From: Marinobacter sp. F4206
Lineage (GTDB): Bacteria; Pseudomonadota; Gammaproteobacteria; Pseudomonadales; Oleiphilaceae
Reading direction: 5' to 3'
Assembly: GCF_019392195.1 (NCBI RefSeq)
Contig: NZ_JAHXKI010000004.1
Coordinates: 124,001 to 188,000, forward strand
Length of the DNA: 64,000 nucleotides
How positions within the stretch are numbered: the stretch's first letter is position 1; every line of letters begins with the position of its first letter. The notes beneath the pieces are model-generated. The model saw only the letters and a list, made by a program, of their open reading frames with translations, was not told where the DNA came from and ran no database searches. Positions 1-8,606 of this stretch are shown here, piece by piece. Position numbers and translations under genes: made by a program.

Positions 1-196
1 CGACGATGATCTCGCCACTGTCCACGAGAACTTCTCCGGAAAGGGCGTTCAGAAACGTGGATTTACCGGCGCCGTTGCTGCCAATGACGGTCACGAATTC
101 ACCCTGGTTGACCGTCAGGCTCATCCCCCGGAGGGCGGGGTTTTCCAGGGGCGTTCCCTTGCCAAAGGTCAGTCGGAGATCGCTTGCACTGATCAT
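1..196 (-). CDS. ABC transporter ATP-binding protein, N-terminal part (cut by window edge)
   Basis: Only the first 65 codons lie inside the window, and the gene runs off the left edge. The ATG at 196 follows a GGAGG ribosome site. The visible protein has the A-loop/beta region and a full Walker A motif, GSNGAGKST, so it is the nucleotide-binding subunit of an ABC transporter. It starts 9 bases after the permease stop at 206, so it is the third gene of the operon binding protein - permease - ATPase. That set matches the uncharacterised import family COG2984/COG4120/COG1101, which resembles amino-acid and TrpXYZ-type importers. Substrate unknown. Confidence 0.85.
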   Translation of the reverse strand, partial: MISASDLRLTFGKGTPLENPALRGMSLTVNQGEFVTVIGSNGAGKSTFLNALSGEVLVDSGEIIV

Positions 197-205
197 GTCG
201 CCTCC

Positions 206-1108
206 TCAGGCCTTGTTACGGGTGAATTTGCCGATCACGGAACTGCGAACGCCGGGCAGAACGATTGCCAGGGTTACCAGGACTGCTGTGATCAGGTTCA
301 GGTCCTGGGCCTGAAGCCCAAGTACGTCGGCGTTCAGTGCGAACGCAATGGCCAGCCGGTAAATGATGGCGCCAAACACGCAGGCGAGCAGGGCGCGCAC
401 TACGGTCGAGGGTGTGATCACAGCCTCGCCCCCGATCAGCGAGGCCAGGCCGATCACGATGACGCCAACGCCCATGGTCACGTCTGCGGCACCCTGGCTC
501 TGGGCAAACAGTGCGCCAGCCAGGCCAACGAGGCCGTTGGACAGGGCGACACCCAGTACGATCATAGCCCCCGTCGCAATGCCCTGGGCCCGGGCCATCC
601 GGGGATTGGCGCCGGTGGCGCGCATGGCCAGACCGGTTTCCGACTTCATAAAGCGCCAGAGCAGAATCAGCGCCACGATCACCACAATGATAAACAGCAA
701 CACGGGTACCTGATGGTAGGCCAGGTCGAGGTTATACCAGGGAGTGAGGACAGTCTGTTCGGTGAGAAGCGCAACATTTGGCCGGCCCATGATGCGCAGA
801 TTCACGGAATAAAGCGCAATCATGGTGAGGATCGAAGCCAGCAAATTCAGAATCTTGAGTTTCACGTTGAGTAATGCTGTGACCGCCCCTGCGGCCATCC
901 CGGCAAGCACAGCCGCGCCTGTGGCGATCCAGGGATTCCAGCCGCCAATGATGAGGACGGCGGCGACAGCCGCACCCAGCGGGAAGCTACCGTCGACGGT
1001 GAGGTCCGGGAAGTCCAGTACCCGGAACGAGATGTAAATGCCAAAGGCGACCAGGCCGTAAATGAGGCCGGTCTCAATGGCGCCATAGAATGCGATTTCA
1101 CTGAGCAT
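206..1108 (-). CDS. ABC transporter permease (COG4120 type)
   Basis: A 300-residue hydrophobic protein with about eight predicted membrane segments. It resembles the inner-membrane permeases of the branched-chain amino acid/sugar class (BPD_transp_2). The N-terminal part carries the RVLDFPDLTVDGSFPLGAA region typical of the uncharacterised COG4120 permeases. It lies between a periplasmic binding protein gene upstream and an ATPase gene downstream on the same strand, so it should form the channel of a complete importer. A hairpin at 1130-1164 separates it from the binding-protein gene and may lower its expression. Substrate cannot be read from the sequence. Confidence 0.88.
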   Translation of the reverse strand: MLSEIAFYGAIETGLIYGLVAFGIYISFRVLDFPDLTVDGSFPLGAAVAAVLIIGGWNPWIATGAAVLAGMAAGAVTALLNVKLKILNLLASILTMIALYSVNLRIMGRPNVALLTEQTVLTPWYNLDLAYHQVPVLLFIIVVIVALILLWRFMKSETGLAMRATGANPRMARAQGIATGAMIVLGVALSNGLVGLAGALFAQSQGAADVTMGVGVIVIGLASLIGGEAVITPSTVVRALLACVFGAIIYRLAIAFALNADVLGLQAQDLNLITAVLVTLAIVLPGVRSSVIGKFTRNKA

Positions 1109-1129
1109 GGGTAATATTCACTGTGAAAG

Positions 1130-1164
1130 AAAACGGGCGGGCCCTTGTGGGGTCCGCCCGTTTT
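1130..1164 (-). terminator. Intercistronic hairpin, probable attenuator
   Basis: A strong inverted repeat: AAAACGGGCGG pairs with CCGCCCGTTTT around a short loop. Read on the minus strand it ends in TTTTCTTTC, like an intrinsic terminator. It sits between the binding-protein stop (1174) and the permease start (1108), so it probably lets the binding protein be made in excess over the membrane subunits. Confidence 0.7.
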
Positions 1165-1173
1165 GGTCAGGCG

Positions 1174-2148
1174 TTACTTGTCGCTTTTGACGACTTCTTT
1201 GGCGTCCCGGATCAGGTCCTCAGACAGGGTGATGCCCATACGCTTACCCGCGGCAGGGTTCACAAACAGATCCAGTGTATCCATGGTTTCCACTGGCATA
1301 TCGCCGGGATTGGCGCCGTTCAGGACTTTGGCGACCATCGCGCCGGTTTGGCGGCCGTGGTTGTAGTAGTCGAAGCCGAGCGCCGCGACGGCCCCGCGAG
1401 CGACCGTTGCGGTATCCGCCGCAAACACAGGGATCCCGGCGCGTTCACCGACCGAGATGACGGCCTCTGCGGCACTGATCACCGTATTGTCTGTGGTCAG
1501 ATAGATAGCGTCGACTTCGCCCACCAGAGAGCGGGAGGCACCAAGTACTTCGGATGTCTTGGTTGCTGCCGCCTTGACCAGTTTCAGATCACGGGCGGCC
1601 AGACGTTCCTCAAGAAGTTCTACGAGTGATACGGCATTGGCTTCACCGGGGTTGTAGACCGTACCAATGCGCTTGGCATCGGGCATGACGCGCTGAAGCA
1701 TGTCCAGGTGTTTGTCGATCGGCAGCATGTCGCTGACGCCCGAAATATTTTTGCCCGGCGCCTCAAGACTGGAGACCAACTTGGCGCCAACCGGGTCGGT
1801 CACGGCCGAGAAGATCACTGGAATATTGCGGGCTGCGGCTGCGACCGTCTGGGCAGACGGCGTTGCGATGGCTACGATCACGTCGGGGCTCTCGCCGACA
1901 AATTTACGGGCAATCTGAGAGGCAATGGCCGAATTTCCCTGCGCGCTTTCGTGCATGACGGTCAGGTTGTCACCCTCCGTGTAGCCCTGCTCGGCAAGTT
2001 CGTCTTTTACGCCCTGGTAAACGGCATCCAGTGCCGGATGCTCGACGATCTGCGTAATGGCAACCGTGCGTACTTCCTGAGCCTGTCCCAGGCTCGCCGC
2101 TGCCAGCAGTGTTGCACCAATCAGGGTGCGCAGAGTTCTCTTGGCCAT
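1174..2148 (-). CDS. ABC transporter substrate-binding protein (COG2984 family)
   Basis: A 324-residue periplasmic binding protein. The N-terminus is a Sec signal peptide of about 23 residues (basic start, then TLIGATLLAAASLGQAQ). The body has the ABC_sub_bind fold: a repeated Rossmann-like architecture with VIVAIATPSAQTVAAAA and VIFSAVTDPVGAKLV in the first lobe, and the KRIGTVYNPGEANAV segment that opens the second half. Related proteins bind aromatic or other amino acids, or remain uncharacterised. It is the first gene of a minus-strand importer operon. The start ATG at 2148 has a GGAGACAGG ribosome site upstream. Confidence 0.9.
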   Translation of the reverse strand: MAKRTLRTLIGATLLAAASLGQAQEVRTVAITQIVEHPALDAVYQGVKDELAEQGYTEGDNLTVMHESAQGNSAIASQIARKFVGESPDVIVAIATPSAQTVAAAARNIPVIFSAVTDPVGAKLVSSLEAPGKNISGVSDMLPIDKHLDMLQRVMPDAKRIGTVYNPGEANAVSLVELLEERLAARDLKLVKAAATKTSEVLGASRSLVGEVDAIYLTTDNTVISAAEAVISVGERAGIPVFAADTATVARGAVAALGFDYYNHGRQTGAMVAKVLNGANPGDMPVETMDTLDLFVNPAAGKRMGITLSEDLIRDAKEVVKSDK

Positions 2149-2401
2149 GTGCCTGTCTCCGAGTCAGTGTCTGGTTTTGATGAGTGTTCGACGTTCAGAA
2201 ATACGAAGGGGCGCAAGTTTACCACAGGCCTGAGGGATTCGGGGGAGCATTGTTGGCCGGAAGGCGGTTGTCACGAGGAAAGTTGAGAAGTGGAATAGTT
2301 TTGCTTGTGTCACATTTTGACTGGCGATAGTGTGTTGAAATACCCTACGAAAGTCTAATAACAAGACCGAATAATTCGAATAACGAATGCAAGGAAGATT
2401 C

Positions 2402-4069
2402 ATGGACACAACTAACAAACTCCCGCTGGATATGGTTTACCACTGGGAAACCACCAAGGCGAACTCCCTTTACATGACTCAGCCCATCGGTGATGGCAAG
2501 GTCGTTGAATACACCTGGGGCAGAGCGGTTGATGAGGCACGGCGCGTGGCGGCCTACCTCAAGTCGCTCAACCTCCCGGAAAAGAGCCGGATTGGCCTGA
2601 TCTCCAAGAACTGTGCGCAATGGATCATGACCGATTGGGCCATCTGGATGGCTGGTCATATTTCCGTTCCGCTTTATCCAACCCTGAATTCCGATACCGT
2701 CAACTACATCCTTAATCACGCCGAGTGCGATGTCCTGTTCGTCGGCAAGCTCGACGATTGGGACATGATGAAAGCAGGCGTGCCGGAATCGGTTCGCTGC
2801 ATTTCCTATCCGCTGAGTCCACCCAATGATTTTGAAACCTGGGACGACATCGTGGCCAAGTACCCACCGCTGGAAGGCCAGGTTCAGCGAGAGCCGGACG
2901 AGCTGGCGACTATCGTGTATACCTCCGGGAGTACCGGTCGTCCCAAGGGTGTGATGCTGAGTTTCCGCAATATGGCGTTTGCCGCCGCTGGTGGGACCCA
3001 GGTCCTGGGTGTCGGTTCGGAAGAGCGCATGCTCTCTTACCTGCCGCTGGCCCACGTGTTTGAGCGGACGTTTGTCGAGTTGGGCTCGCTCTACACCGGT
3101 TTCGAGCTGTACTTTGCAGAGTCTCTGGATACCTTTGTCCAGGATCTGCAGCGGGCACAGCCGACCCTGTTTCTGTCTGTGCCACGCCTGTGGGTGAAGT
3201 TCCAGCATGGGGTGCTTCAGAAGCTGCCGAAGCAGAAGCTGGAACGGCTACTTAAGATTCCCGTGGTCAGCACGCTGATCAAGAAGAAGATCCTGAAAGG
3301 TCTGGGCCTAAGCAAGGTCAAGCTGGCTGGCAGTGGCTCTGCGCCGCTCTCAAGTGATGTGCTTGACTGGTATCGCAACCTCGGGCTGGAGCTGCTGGAG
3401 GGGTATGGCATGTCGGAAAACTTTGCCTATTCCCACATGAACAAGCCGGGGCGTTCACGTACCGGGTATGTGGGTGAAGCGCTGCCGGGTGTTGAGGTCA
3501 GGATCAGCGAGCAGGGTGAAGTGCTGGTCAAGAGCCCGGCCACCATGATGGGCTACTACAAGGATGAAGAGAAAACCCGGGAGGCCTTTACCGACGACGG
3601 TTTCCTGAAAACCGGTGACAAGGGCGAAATCGATGAGATGGGACGTCTCAAGCTGACAGGCCGGATCAAGGAGATCTTCAAGACCAGCAAGGGCAAATAC
3701 ATCGCGCCGGCACCGATCGAGAACCGTCTGATGTCCCACGACGCCATCGAAATGGTCTGTGTGTCAGGTGCCAATCAGACCCAGCCCCATGCGTTGGTGA
3801 TGCTCGGTGAGGAGATTCGCCCGAAGACTGCCGATGAAAGCTTCCGCAAGGAACTTGAAGCCAGCTTCAAGAACCTCATTCAGGAGGTCAACAAGACGGT
3901 AGATCCCCACGAACAGCTGGCGTTCATCACGGTGGTAAGCGATGAGTGGTCCATCGAGAACAGCTTCCTGACGCCCACCCTCAAGCTCAAGCGTAATGTG
4001 GTGGAGGATGCCTATCAGGAGAAGGTGGACAACTGGTACGCGCAGCGTCAGGCCGTTATCTGGCAGTAA
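2402..4069 (+). CDS. Long-chain acyl-CoA synthetase (AMP-binding enzyme)
   Basis: A 555-residue ANL-superfamily enzyme that would activate a fatty or related carboxylic acid to its acyl-CoA through an acyl-adenylate. Visible motifs are the phosphate-binding loop TSGSTGRPKGVML, the adenine-binding GYGMSE, the ribose-binding KTGDKGEID and the hinge GRIKEIFKTSKGKYIAP. The KYIAP form is typical of long-chain synthetases rather than short-chain ones. The ATG at 2402 is chosen over the one at 2387 because AAGGAAG precedes it at good spacing. It is a single-gene unit ending in a strong terminator at 4096-4122. The exact substrate is not visible; fatty acid or wax-ester metabolism fits a Marinobacter-like host. 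Confidence 0.9.
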   Translation: MDTTNKLPLDMVYHWETTKANSLYMTQPIGDGKVVEYTWGRAVDEARRVAAYLKSLNLPEKSRIGLISKNCAQWIMTDWAIWMAGHISVPLYPTLNSDTVNYILNHAECDVLFVGKLDDWDMMKAGVPESVRCISYPLSPPNDFETWDDIVAKYPPLEGQVQREPDELATIVYTSGSTGRPKGVMLSFRNMAFAAAGGTQVLGVGSEERMLSYLPLAHVFERTFVELGSLYTGFELYFAESLDTFVQDLQRAQPTLFLSVPRLWVKFQHGVLQKLPKQKLERLLKIPVVSTLIKKKILKGLGLSKVKLAGSGSAPLSSDVLDWYRNLGLELLEGYGMSENFAYSHMNKPGRSRTGYVGEALPGVEVRISEQGEVLVKSPATMMGYYKDEEKTREAFTDDGFLKTGDKGEIDEMGRLKLTGRIKEIFKTSKGKYIAPAPIENRLMSHDAIEMVCVSGANQTQPHALVMLGEEIRPKTADESFRKELEASFKNLIQEVNKTVDPHEQLAFITVVSDEWSIENSFLTPTLKLKRNVVEDAYQEKVDNWYAQRQAVIWQ

Positions 4070-4095
4070 CGCGAGTCGGAGATTAACCGAAGCAA

Positions 4096-4122
4096 AAGAG
4101 GCCCGGCAACGCCGGGCCTCTT
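4096..4122 (+). terminator. Intrinsic terminator after the acyl-CoA synthetase
   Basis: A perfect 12-base inverted repeat, AAGAGGCCCGGC and its complement, around a three-base loop. It lies 26 bases after the stop codon at 4069. The T-run is short (CTCTTGCC), so efficiency is uncertain. Confidence 0.75.
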
Positions 4123-4199
4123 GCCATCTGGAGCCGACATAAGTCGCATAGGGAATCTCCGGGAAGAGGCATAAACTGGAGCAAGATCAGGAGGATGTT

Positions 4200-4685
4200 A
4201 TGACCCAGTTGGCGCTTTTCCAGAAACGCATCAATGAAGAAATTCCGCTGTCCAGAGCGTTGGGAATCCGTTTGATATCCTGGGATGGTCATGCGCTACT
4301 TCTCAGCGCTCCCTTGGACCAAAACCGAAATCATCAAGGTACGGGTTTCGGGGGCAGTGTTTACTCTGCGGCCGTTACCGCGGCCTGGGGGCTCACGGAG
4401 CTTGCACTGGCGGATCTCGGTCTCAGGGGCGCCGTGGTTGTCCAGAGCGGCAATATCGATTATCTGGAGCCCGTTGACCGGGACTTCTATGTGATCTGCC
4501 GCTTGCCGGCCGGCGAAATTCCCGCCAAGTTCCGAAAAAGCCTGGCGCGGCATGGCAAGGGCCGGCTGGATCTCACTGCCGAAGTGTTTTGCGGCGTTCC
4601 TACCGCCGAGCCTCAGAATCAACCCGTGGCCGTCTTTGAGGGGCGTTTTGTCGTCAAGGATGCCCACTCACGGGTCACCCTGTAG
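4200..4685 (+). CDS. YiiD C-terminal-type thioesterase
   Basis: A 161-residue single-domain hotdog-fold protein matching the putative thioesterase domain found at the C-terminus of YiiD/FabY (TIGR02447). The family signature NRNHQGTGFGGSVYS is present near residue 45. This segment forms the acyl-binding face. It would hydrolyse an acyl-CoA or acyl-ACP, but the natural substrate of the stand-alone form is not established. AGGAGG lies just upstream of the ATG. It follows the acyl-CoA synthetase after its terminator, so it is probably separately transcribed. Confidence 0.8.
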   Translation: MTQLALFQKRINEEIPLSRALGIRLISWDGHALLLSAPLDQNRNHQGTGFGGSVYSAAVTAAWGLTELALADLGLRGAVVVQSGNIDYLEPVDRDFYVICRLPAGEIPAKFRKSLARHGKGRLDLTAEVFCGVPTAEPQNQPVAVFEGRFVVKDAHSRVTL

Positions 4686-4705
4686 TCCGCAAGATCGACG
4701 TCTGT

Positions 4706-6394
4706 TCAGCCAATCGTCCGGGTGTTGGAGATGGATCGACTCATCAGAATGATTGGAACGATTCCCGCCAGGACAATGATCAGCGCCGGCAGGGCGCTGT
4801 GATAGAGACGCTCGTCCGACGCAAACTGGTAGACATAGGTCGCCAGGGTTTCAAAATTGAAGGGGCGGAGGATCAGGGTTGCCGGAAGTTCCTTCATGCA
4901 GTCCACGAACACCACCAGGGCAGCCGTCAGGAGCGTTCCCCTGAGCATCGGAAGGTGGACGCGGACCAGGGTTTTGCCCGGCGTGTGCCCCAGTGAACGC
5001 GATGCCATATCCATGCTGGGTGTGATCTTCTGAAGCGCGCTCTCCACGCTGCCCGCGGAAACGGCAAGGAACCGCACCGTGTAGGCAAACACCAGGGCAA
5101 AGGCGGAGCCGCTCAGAAGCAGGCCGGTACTGACACCGAAAAATTCTCGCATCAGGCTATCGAGCCAGTTATCAAAACCGGCGAGGGGGACGATTACTCC
5201 CACGGCCAACACCGCCCCGGGCATTGCATACCCAAGGCTTGAGAGCCGCATCAGAATCTGCATCCCGCGGGTGTTGTGCAGTCTGCGGCTATAAGCCAGG
5301 GTAATCCCGATCAGCAGGGTAGTCAGTGCCGCTGTGCCAGACAGGAAGAGACTGTTGAAGGTGTTGCGGATGAAGTCCGGGTTCCAGCTTTCACCAAAGT
5401 ATTCCCAGGCATAGAGGCCGAGCGTGAATCCGGGAATGAGGAAGCCGAAGGTCACAGGCACGGCACAAACGGTCACGCAAACCAGCTGCCGAGGAAATGA
5501 CATGGTGAACCGACGGATCGGATCACGGTTGTCGCGGGCGGCAAACTGTTGTTGCCGGCGCCGGGAATACCGTTCAAGGGTAACCAGGATAACCACGAAG
5601 ATGAGCATGGTGGTCGCAATCTGTGCAGCCCCGCCCAGGTTGCCCAGGTTCATCCAGGTGTCGAACAGGCCGGCCGTGAGGGTCTGAACCGCAAAGAAGT
5701 CGACGGTGCCGAAGTCGTTCAGGGTTTCCATCAGCACCAGCGAGAGGCCAACTGCCACGGCTGGTCGCGCAATGGGTAAGACCACACGAAAGAAGGTGCT
5801 CAGGGCGGAGTGGCCCAGGCTGCGGCTAACAGCGAACAACGACGGCGATTGTTCCAGAAAAGCGGCTCTCGCCAGCAGGTAGACGTAAGGGTAGAGCACC
5901 AGGCCGATCATCAGCGTGGCACCTTCAAGGCTGCGGATTTCAGGAAACCAGTAATCGCTGGCATTCTCCCAGCCGAACCATTCCCTCAGGGCTCGTTGCA
6001 CCGGTCCTGCGTAGTCGAGGAGGCTGGTGTAAACGTAGGCAATGACGTAGGCAGGAACCGCGAACGGAAGCAGCATCGCCCACTCGAAAAAACGCCGTCC
6101 GGGGAATTCACACATGGTGACCGCCCAGGCCGTCGAGAGGCCGATGACGAGGGTCAGCGCGCCCACGCCGAGCATCAGCTGGAGCGTCGTCGTCAGGTAC
6201 CGCGGGAGCGTCGTATCGAGCAGGTGCGGCCAGATGTTTTCTTCCGGAAAAAAGGCGAGAAAGATAACGGAGAGCACCGGCAGCACCACAATGGCAGTGG
6301 TGAGGGCGGCGGTTACCAGCCACCGGCGTGAGGTTCGTTTCGCCAGCAAGGGCTCGGCAAGCCCTGGATCAATGCTGGTGACGGCCTCAGTCAT
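4706..6394 (-). CDS. fbpB: Ferric iron ABC transporter, fused permease (FbpB/HitB type)
   Basis: A 562-residue inner-membrane protein made of two tandem permease domains, about residues 40-290 and 320-560, with about 12 membrane helices. This internal duplication is typical of FbpB/SfuB ferric-iron permeases. The ATG at 6394 follows AGGAAA and is preferred over the further upstream start at 6481, which would add an unusual 29-residue leader. It lies downstream of fbpA on the same strand with a hairpin in between. No ATP-binding gene (fbpC) follows; the next gene is on the other strand, so the ATPase must be encoded elsewhere, as in the hitAB pair of Pseudomonas. Confidence 0.88.
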   Translation of the reverse strand: MTEAVTSIDPGLAEPLLAKRTSRRWLVTAALTTAIVVLPVLSVIFLAFFPEENIWPHLLDTTLPRYLTTTLQLMLGVGALTLVIGLSTAWAVTMCEFPGRRFFEWAMLLPFAVPAYVIAYVYTSLLDYAGPVQRALREWFGWENASDYWFPEIRSLEGATLMIGLVLYPYVYLLARAAFLEQSPSLFAVSRSLGHSALSTFFRVVLPIARPAVAVGLSLVLMETLNDFGTVDFFAVQTLTAGLFDTWMNLGNLGGAAQIATTMLIFVVILVTLERYSRRRQQQFAARDNRDPIRRFTMSFPRQLVCVTVCAVPVTFGFLIPGFTLGLYAWEYFGESWNPDFIRNTFNSLFLSGTAALTTLLIGITLAYSRRLHNTRGMQILMRLSSLGYAMPGAVLAVGVIVPLAGFDNWLDSLMREFFGVSTGLLLSGSAFALVFAYTVRFLAVSAGSVESALQKITPSMDMASRSLGHTPGKTLVRVHLPMLRGTLLTAALVVFVDCMKELPATLILRPFNFETLATYVYQFASDERLYHSALPALIIVLAGIVPIILMSRSISNTRTIG

Positions 6395-6505
6395 AGGTTT
6401 CCTGTTGTTGAATCGAAATGAGAAAGGCTGTCGATTGTAGACAGCTGACTGGCTGCCTGCAATCACTCGGGTCATCTGCAACAGGCTTTTGTTCAGGAAG
6501 AAAGC

Positions 6506-6537
6506 GGGCCGAAGGTCGCGCAGTGTCGCTTCGGCCC
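6506..6537 (-). terminator. Hairpin between fbpA and fbpB
   Basis: Inverted repeat GGGCCGAAG/CTTCGGCCC with a 14-base loop. On the minus strand it is followed by the pyrimidine-rich GCTTTCTTCC. It lies just after the fbpA stop and probably acts as a partial terminator that keeps the permease level below the binding protein. Confidence 0.55.
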
Positions 6538-6544
6538 CCTGGTG

Positions 6545-7561
6545 TTACTCGCCGTCGTAATCGACGCGGTCAACCAGTTTCACTGCCGCATTCCGGTTAT
6601 CTGCGATTTCCTGGAGGGACAGTTGGTCCGGATTTATTTCGCCCCATTCTGCAACGAGACCGGATGGTGCAACGTTGGGGTTTGCCGGATACTCGGTGTT
6701 TGCTTCGGCGTAGATACGCTGAGCTTCTGCCGAGGACAGGAACTCCATCAGTTTGATCGCATTGTCGCGGTTCGGGGCACTCTTGGTCAGGGAGATGCCG
6801 CTGATGTTGATGTGAGTGCCACGGCCTTCCGCATTGGGGAATACCAGGCGAACCTGCTCGGCAATGTCGCGCTGGTTTTCGTCCTGGAGCATGTTGCCGT
6901 AGTAGTAGCTGTTGCCGATGGAAACGTCACACACGCCCTCGGCAATGGCCTTGATCTGGTCACGGTCACCACCTTGGGGCTTGCGGGCCAGGTTGTCCTT
7001 GACGCCTTCAAGCCAATCTTGCGTTTCAGCCTCCCCGTGGTGAGCGATCATGGAAGAGATGAGGGCAATGTTGTAGGGATGTTTGCCGCTGCGTGTGCAG
7101 ATGCGGTTGTTCCATTTGTCGTCCGCCAGCTCTTCATAAGTCGTGATTTCGCCTTCCTCGACCCGTTCTTTCGACGTGAAGATCAGACGGCCTCGAGTGG
7201 TCAGTGCAAACCACTTACCTTCCGGATGGCGGAGGTTTTCCGGAATGTTGTTGTTCAGCGTTTCGCTGTCGACGCCCTGGACCAGATCACGTTCGACCAG
7301 TTCGTTGATCCGGGAAATGTCGACGGTCATGACGAGGTCGGCCGGGCTGTTGCGTCCTTCCCGTTCAAGTCGCTCAGCGAGACCTTTCTTGGCAAAAACA
7401 ACGTTGGTGTCAATGCCGGTTTCTTGCTCAAACGCATTGAGCAGGGGTTCTAGCAAGTAGGCCTGACGGTATGAGTAGATATTGACCTCGCCCTCGGCCG
7501 ATGCGCTCAGTGGAAGCAGGGTCATTGCAATGGTTGCGGTTGCGGCCAGTTTCAGTCGCAT
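6545..7561 (-). CDS. fbpA: Ferric iron ABC transporter, periplasmic binding protein (FbpA/FutA family)
   Basis: A 338-residue protein beginning with a clear signal peptide (MRLKLAATATIAMTLLPLSA, cleavage near ASA-EG). The mature N-terminus EVNIYSYRQAYLLEPLL is characteristic of the FbpA/FutA/IdiA iron-binding family. Later segments include the GNSYYYGNM tyrosine cluster near the middle; paired tyrosines of this kind hold Fe(3+) in the family. The ATG at 7561 has AAGGA upstream and sits exactly at the signal peptide; a longer frame back to 7669 has no such logic. It is the first gene of the fbpAB unit, and a weak Fur-like site lies upstream. Confidence 0.9.
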   Translation of the reverse strand: MRLKLAATATIAMTLLPLSASAEGEVNIYSYRQAYLLEPLLNAFEQETGIDTNVVFAKKGLAERLEREGRNSPADLVMTVDISRINELVERDLVQGVDSETLNNNIPENLRHPEGKWFALTTRGRLIFTSKERVEEGEITTYEELADDKWNNRICTRSGKHPYNIALISSMIAHHGEAETQDWLEGVKDNLARKPQGGDRDQIKAIAEGVCDVSIGNSYYYGNMLQDENQRDIAEQVRLVFPNAEGRGTHINISGISLTKSAPNRDNAIKLMEFLSSAEAQRIYAEANTEYPANPNVAPSGLVAEWGEINPDQLSLQEIADNRNAAVKLVDRVDYDGE

Positions 7562-7632
7562 GTCGTTGTCCTTTTCAAAGAATGCTGGAGTCACGTCCCG
7601 CGATGTTAGTCGCAGGCATTTAAAAACGCCAA

Positions 7633-7653
7633 CCATTCTCATTTGTATTAATC
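7633..7653 (-). promoter_or_regulatory. Candidate Fur box upstream of fbpA
   Basis: Read on the minus strand the stretch contains ATTAAT-ACAAAT-GAGAAT, resembling three Fur hexamers of the GATAAT type. Only the last hexamer is a good match (5 of 6). It lies about 70-90 bases before the fbpA start, where a promoter is expected. Iron control is the usual rule for this family; the site itself is weak. Confidence 0.35.
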
Positions 7654-7747
7654 GGTTAGTCAATATCACCTTTGGCCTTTTTGGGTGAAAATGGTGGTAT
7701 GCTTCGGAAGACTATAAAAACTATGTAAAAAGTAGTGGAAGCGCGCG

Positions 7748-8026
7748 ATGGCAGGGAACGATCGAAGAGAACATATACGCACCGCAATGAGTGCCAAGGT
7801 AAAGGTTAGACACCCGCTTCTCGGGGAGTTTGTCTTCTCAACCCGGGATATATCCGACGGCGGGGTGTTCATTGTTGTCGATACGGAACCCTTTGAGCCG
7901 TCGCTTGGCGACAGGGTGACAGTCCAGGTTCAGGGGTTGCCAGTGCCGGCGCCGATTCTTGATATGTTGGTCGTTCGCAAGACCAATGACGGATTCGGGC
8001 TTCAATTCGAGCATAACGGCGACTGA
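7748..8026 (+). CDS. Stand-alone PilZ domain protein
   Basis: A 92-residue protein that is almost entirely one PilZ domain. Both c-di-GMP binding motifs are visible: RREHIR (RxxxR) at the start and DISDGG (D/NxSxxG) about 30 residues later. It is therefore expected to bind c-di-GMP in the cytoplasm and act on a partner that the sequence does not reveal. The stop codon is separated by one base from the start of the lipoprotein gene at 8028, so the two are likely translated together. Confidence 0.88.
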   Translation: MAGNDRREHIRTAMSAKVKVRHPLLGEFVFSTRDISDGGVFIVVDTEPFEPSLGDRVTVQVQGLPVPAPILDMLVVRKTNDGFGLQFEHNGD

Positions 8027-8027
8027 C

Positions 8028-8600
8028 ATGAAACGCTTTTTTCTCCTTTTTCTGCCCCTGATCTTGCCCGGTTGCGCATCCTATTATTCCCACTACGCCA
8101 TGTTCCCGGCTGAAAACTCCGCGGGGGAGTCCCGCCAGATACGCGTTTCCTGGCAGACGGCCGAATATCCTGATTGGTGGCTGGCCAATAATAAGGCAAC
8201 CCCTATTCGTGTGGAGACCCAGTGCAGTGACCGTGTGTGGCGGCTGAGGGACGAAGCCGACGAGGATGCGGCTGGCTGCGGTGTCGGTATCCGGGCTTGT
8301 GGTGAGCCGGGAGTGGACGTGCAGGCTCCCGGGGGAAATCCGGTGTTGGATGAGGCTCCCTGCATGGTGGTGGATCCATCGAATCCCGACGCTCGTATTG
8401 CCGGGCTCGGTGGAAAACTTGAGCTGCTCGTTTCCTGCAGGCCGGTTTCTCCAACCCGGGGCCAGGGTGACGAAAAACGTAACCTGGATTATTTGAGGGC
8501 GTCTCCGGTGCCCTACACGGTATATGCTCGGAAGGCGCCCCGTGGCTCGCTTCGAGCAAAAATGCCGGAATTCGACGAGTCTGCATGTGACGCAGAGTGA
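8028..8600 (+). CDS. Uncharacterised lipoprotein
   Basis: A 190-residue protein with a lipoprotein signal: MKRFF, a hydrophobic run, then the lipobox LPGC at about residues 13-16. The mature part has no domain I recognise. It contains several cysteines, for example near ETQCSDR, AAGCGVGIRACG and SCRP, which could form disulfides in the periplasm. The ATG at 8028 starts one base after the PilZ stop, so translational coupling is likely. A CRP/Vfr-type site begins 18 bases after its stop. Function unknown. Confidence 0.7.
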   Translation: MKRFFLLFLPLILPGCASYYSHYAMFPAENSAGESRQIRVSWQTAEYPDWWLANNKATPIRVETQCSDRVWRLRDEADEDAAGCGVGIRACGEPGVDVQAPGGNPVLDEAPCMVVDPSNPDARIAGLGGKLELLVSCRPVSPTRGQGDEKRNLDYLRASPVPYTVYARKAPRGSLRAKMPEFDESACDAE

Positions 8601-8606
8601 CACGTT

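Noticed and set aside
2330-2375. TTGAAA ... TAATAA as promoter of the acyl-CoA synthetase
   Set aside because: The spacer is only 15 bases and the match is ordinary for an AT-rich gap. A promoter must exist here, but I cannot place it.
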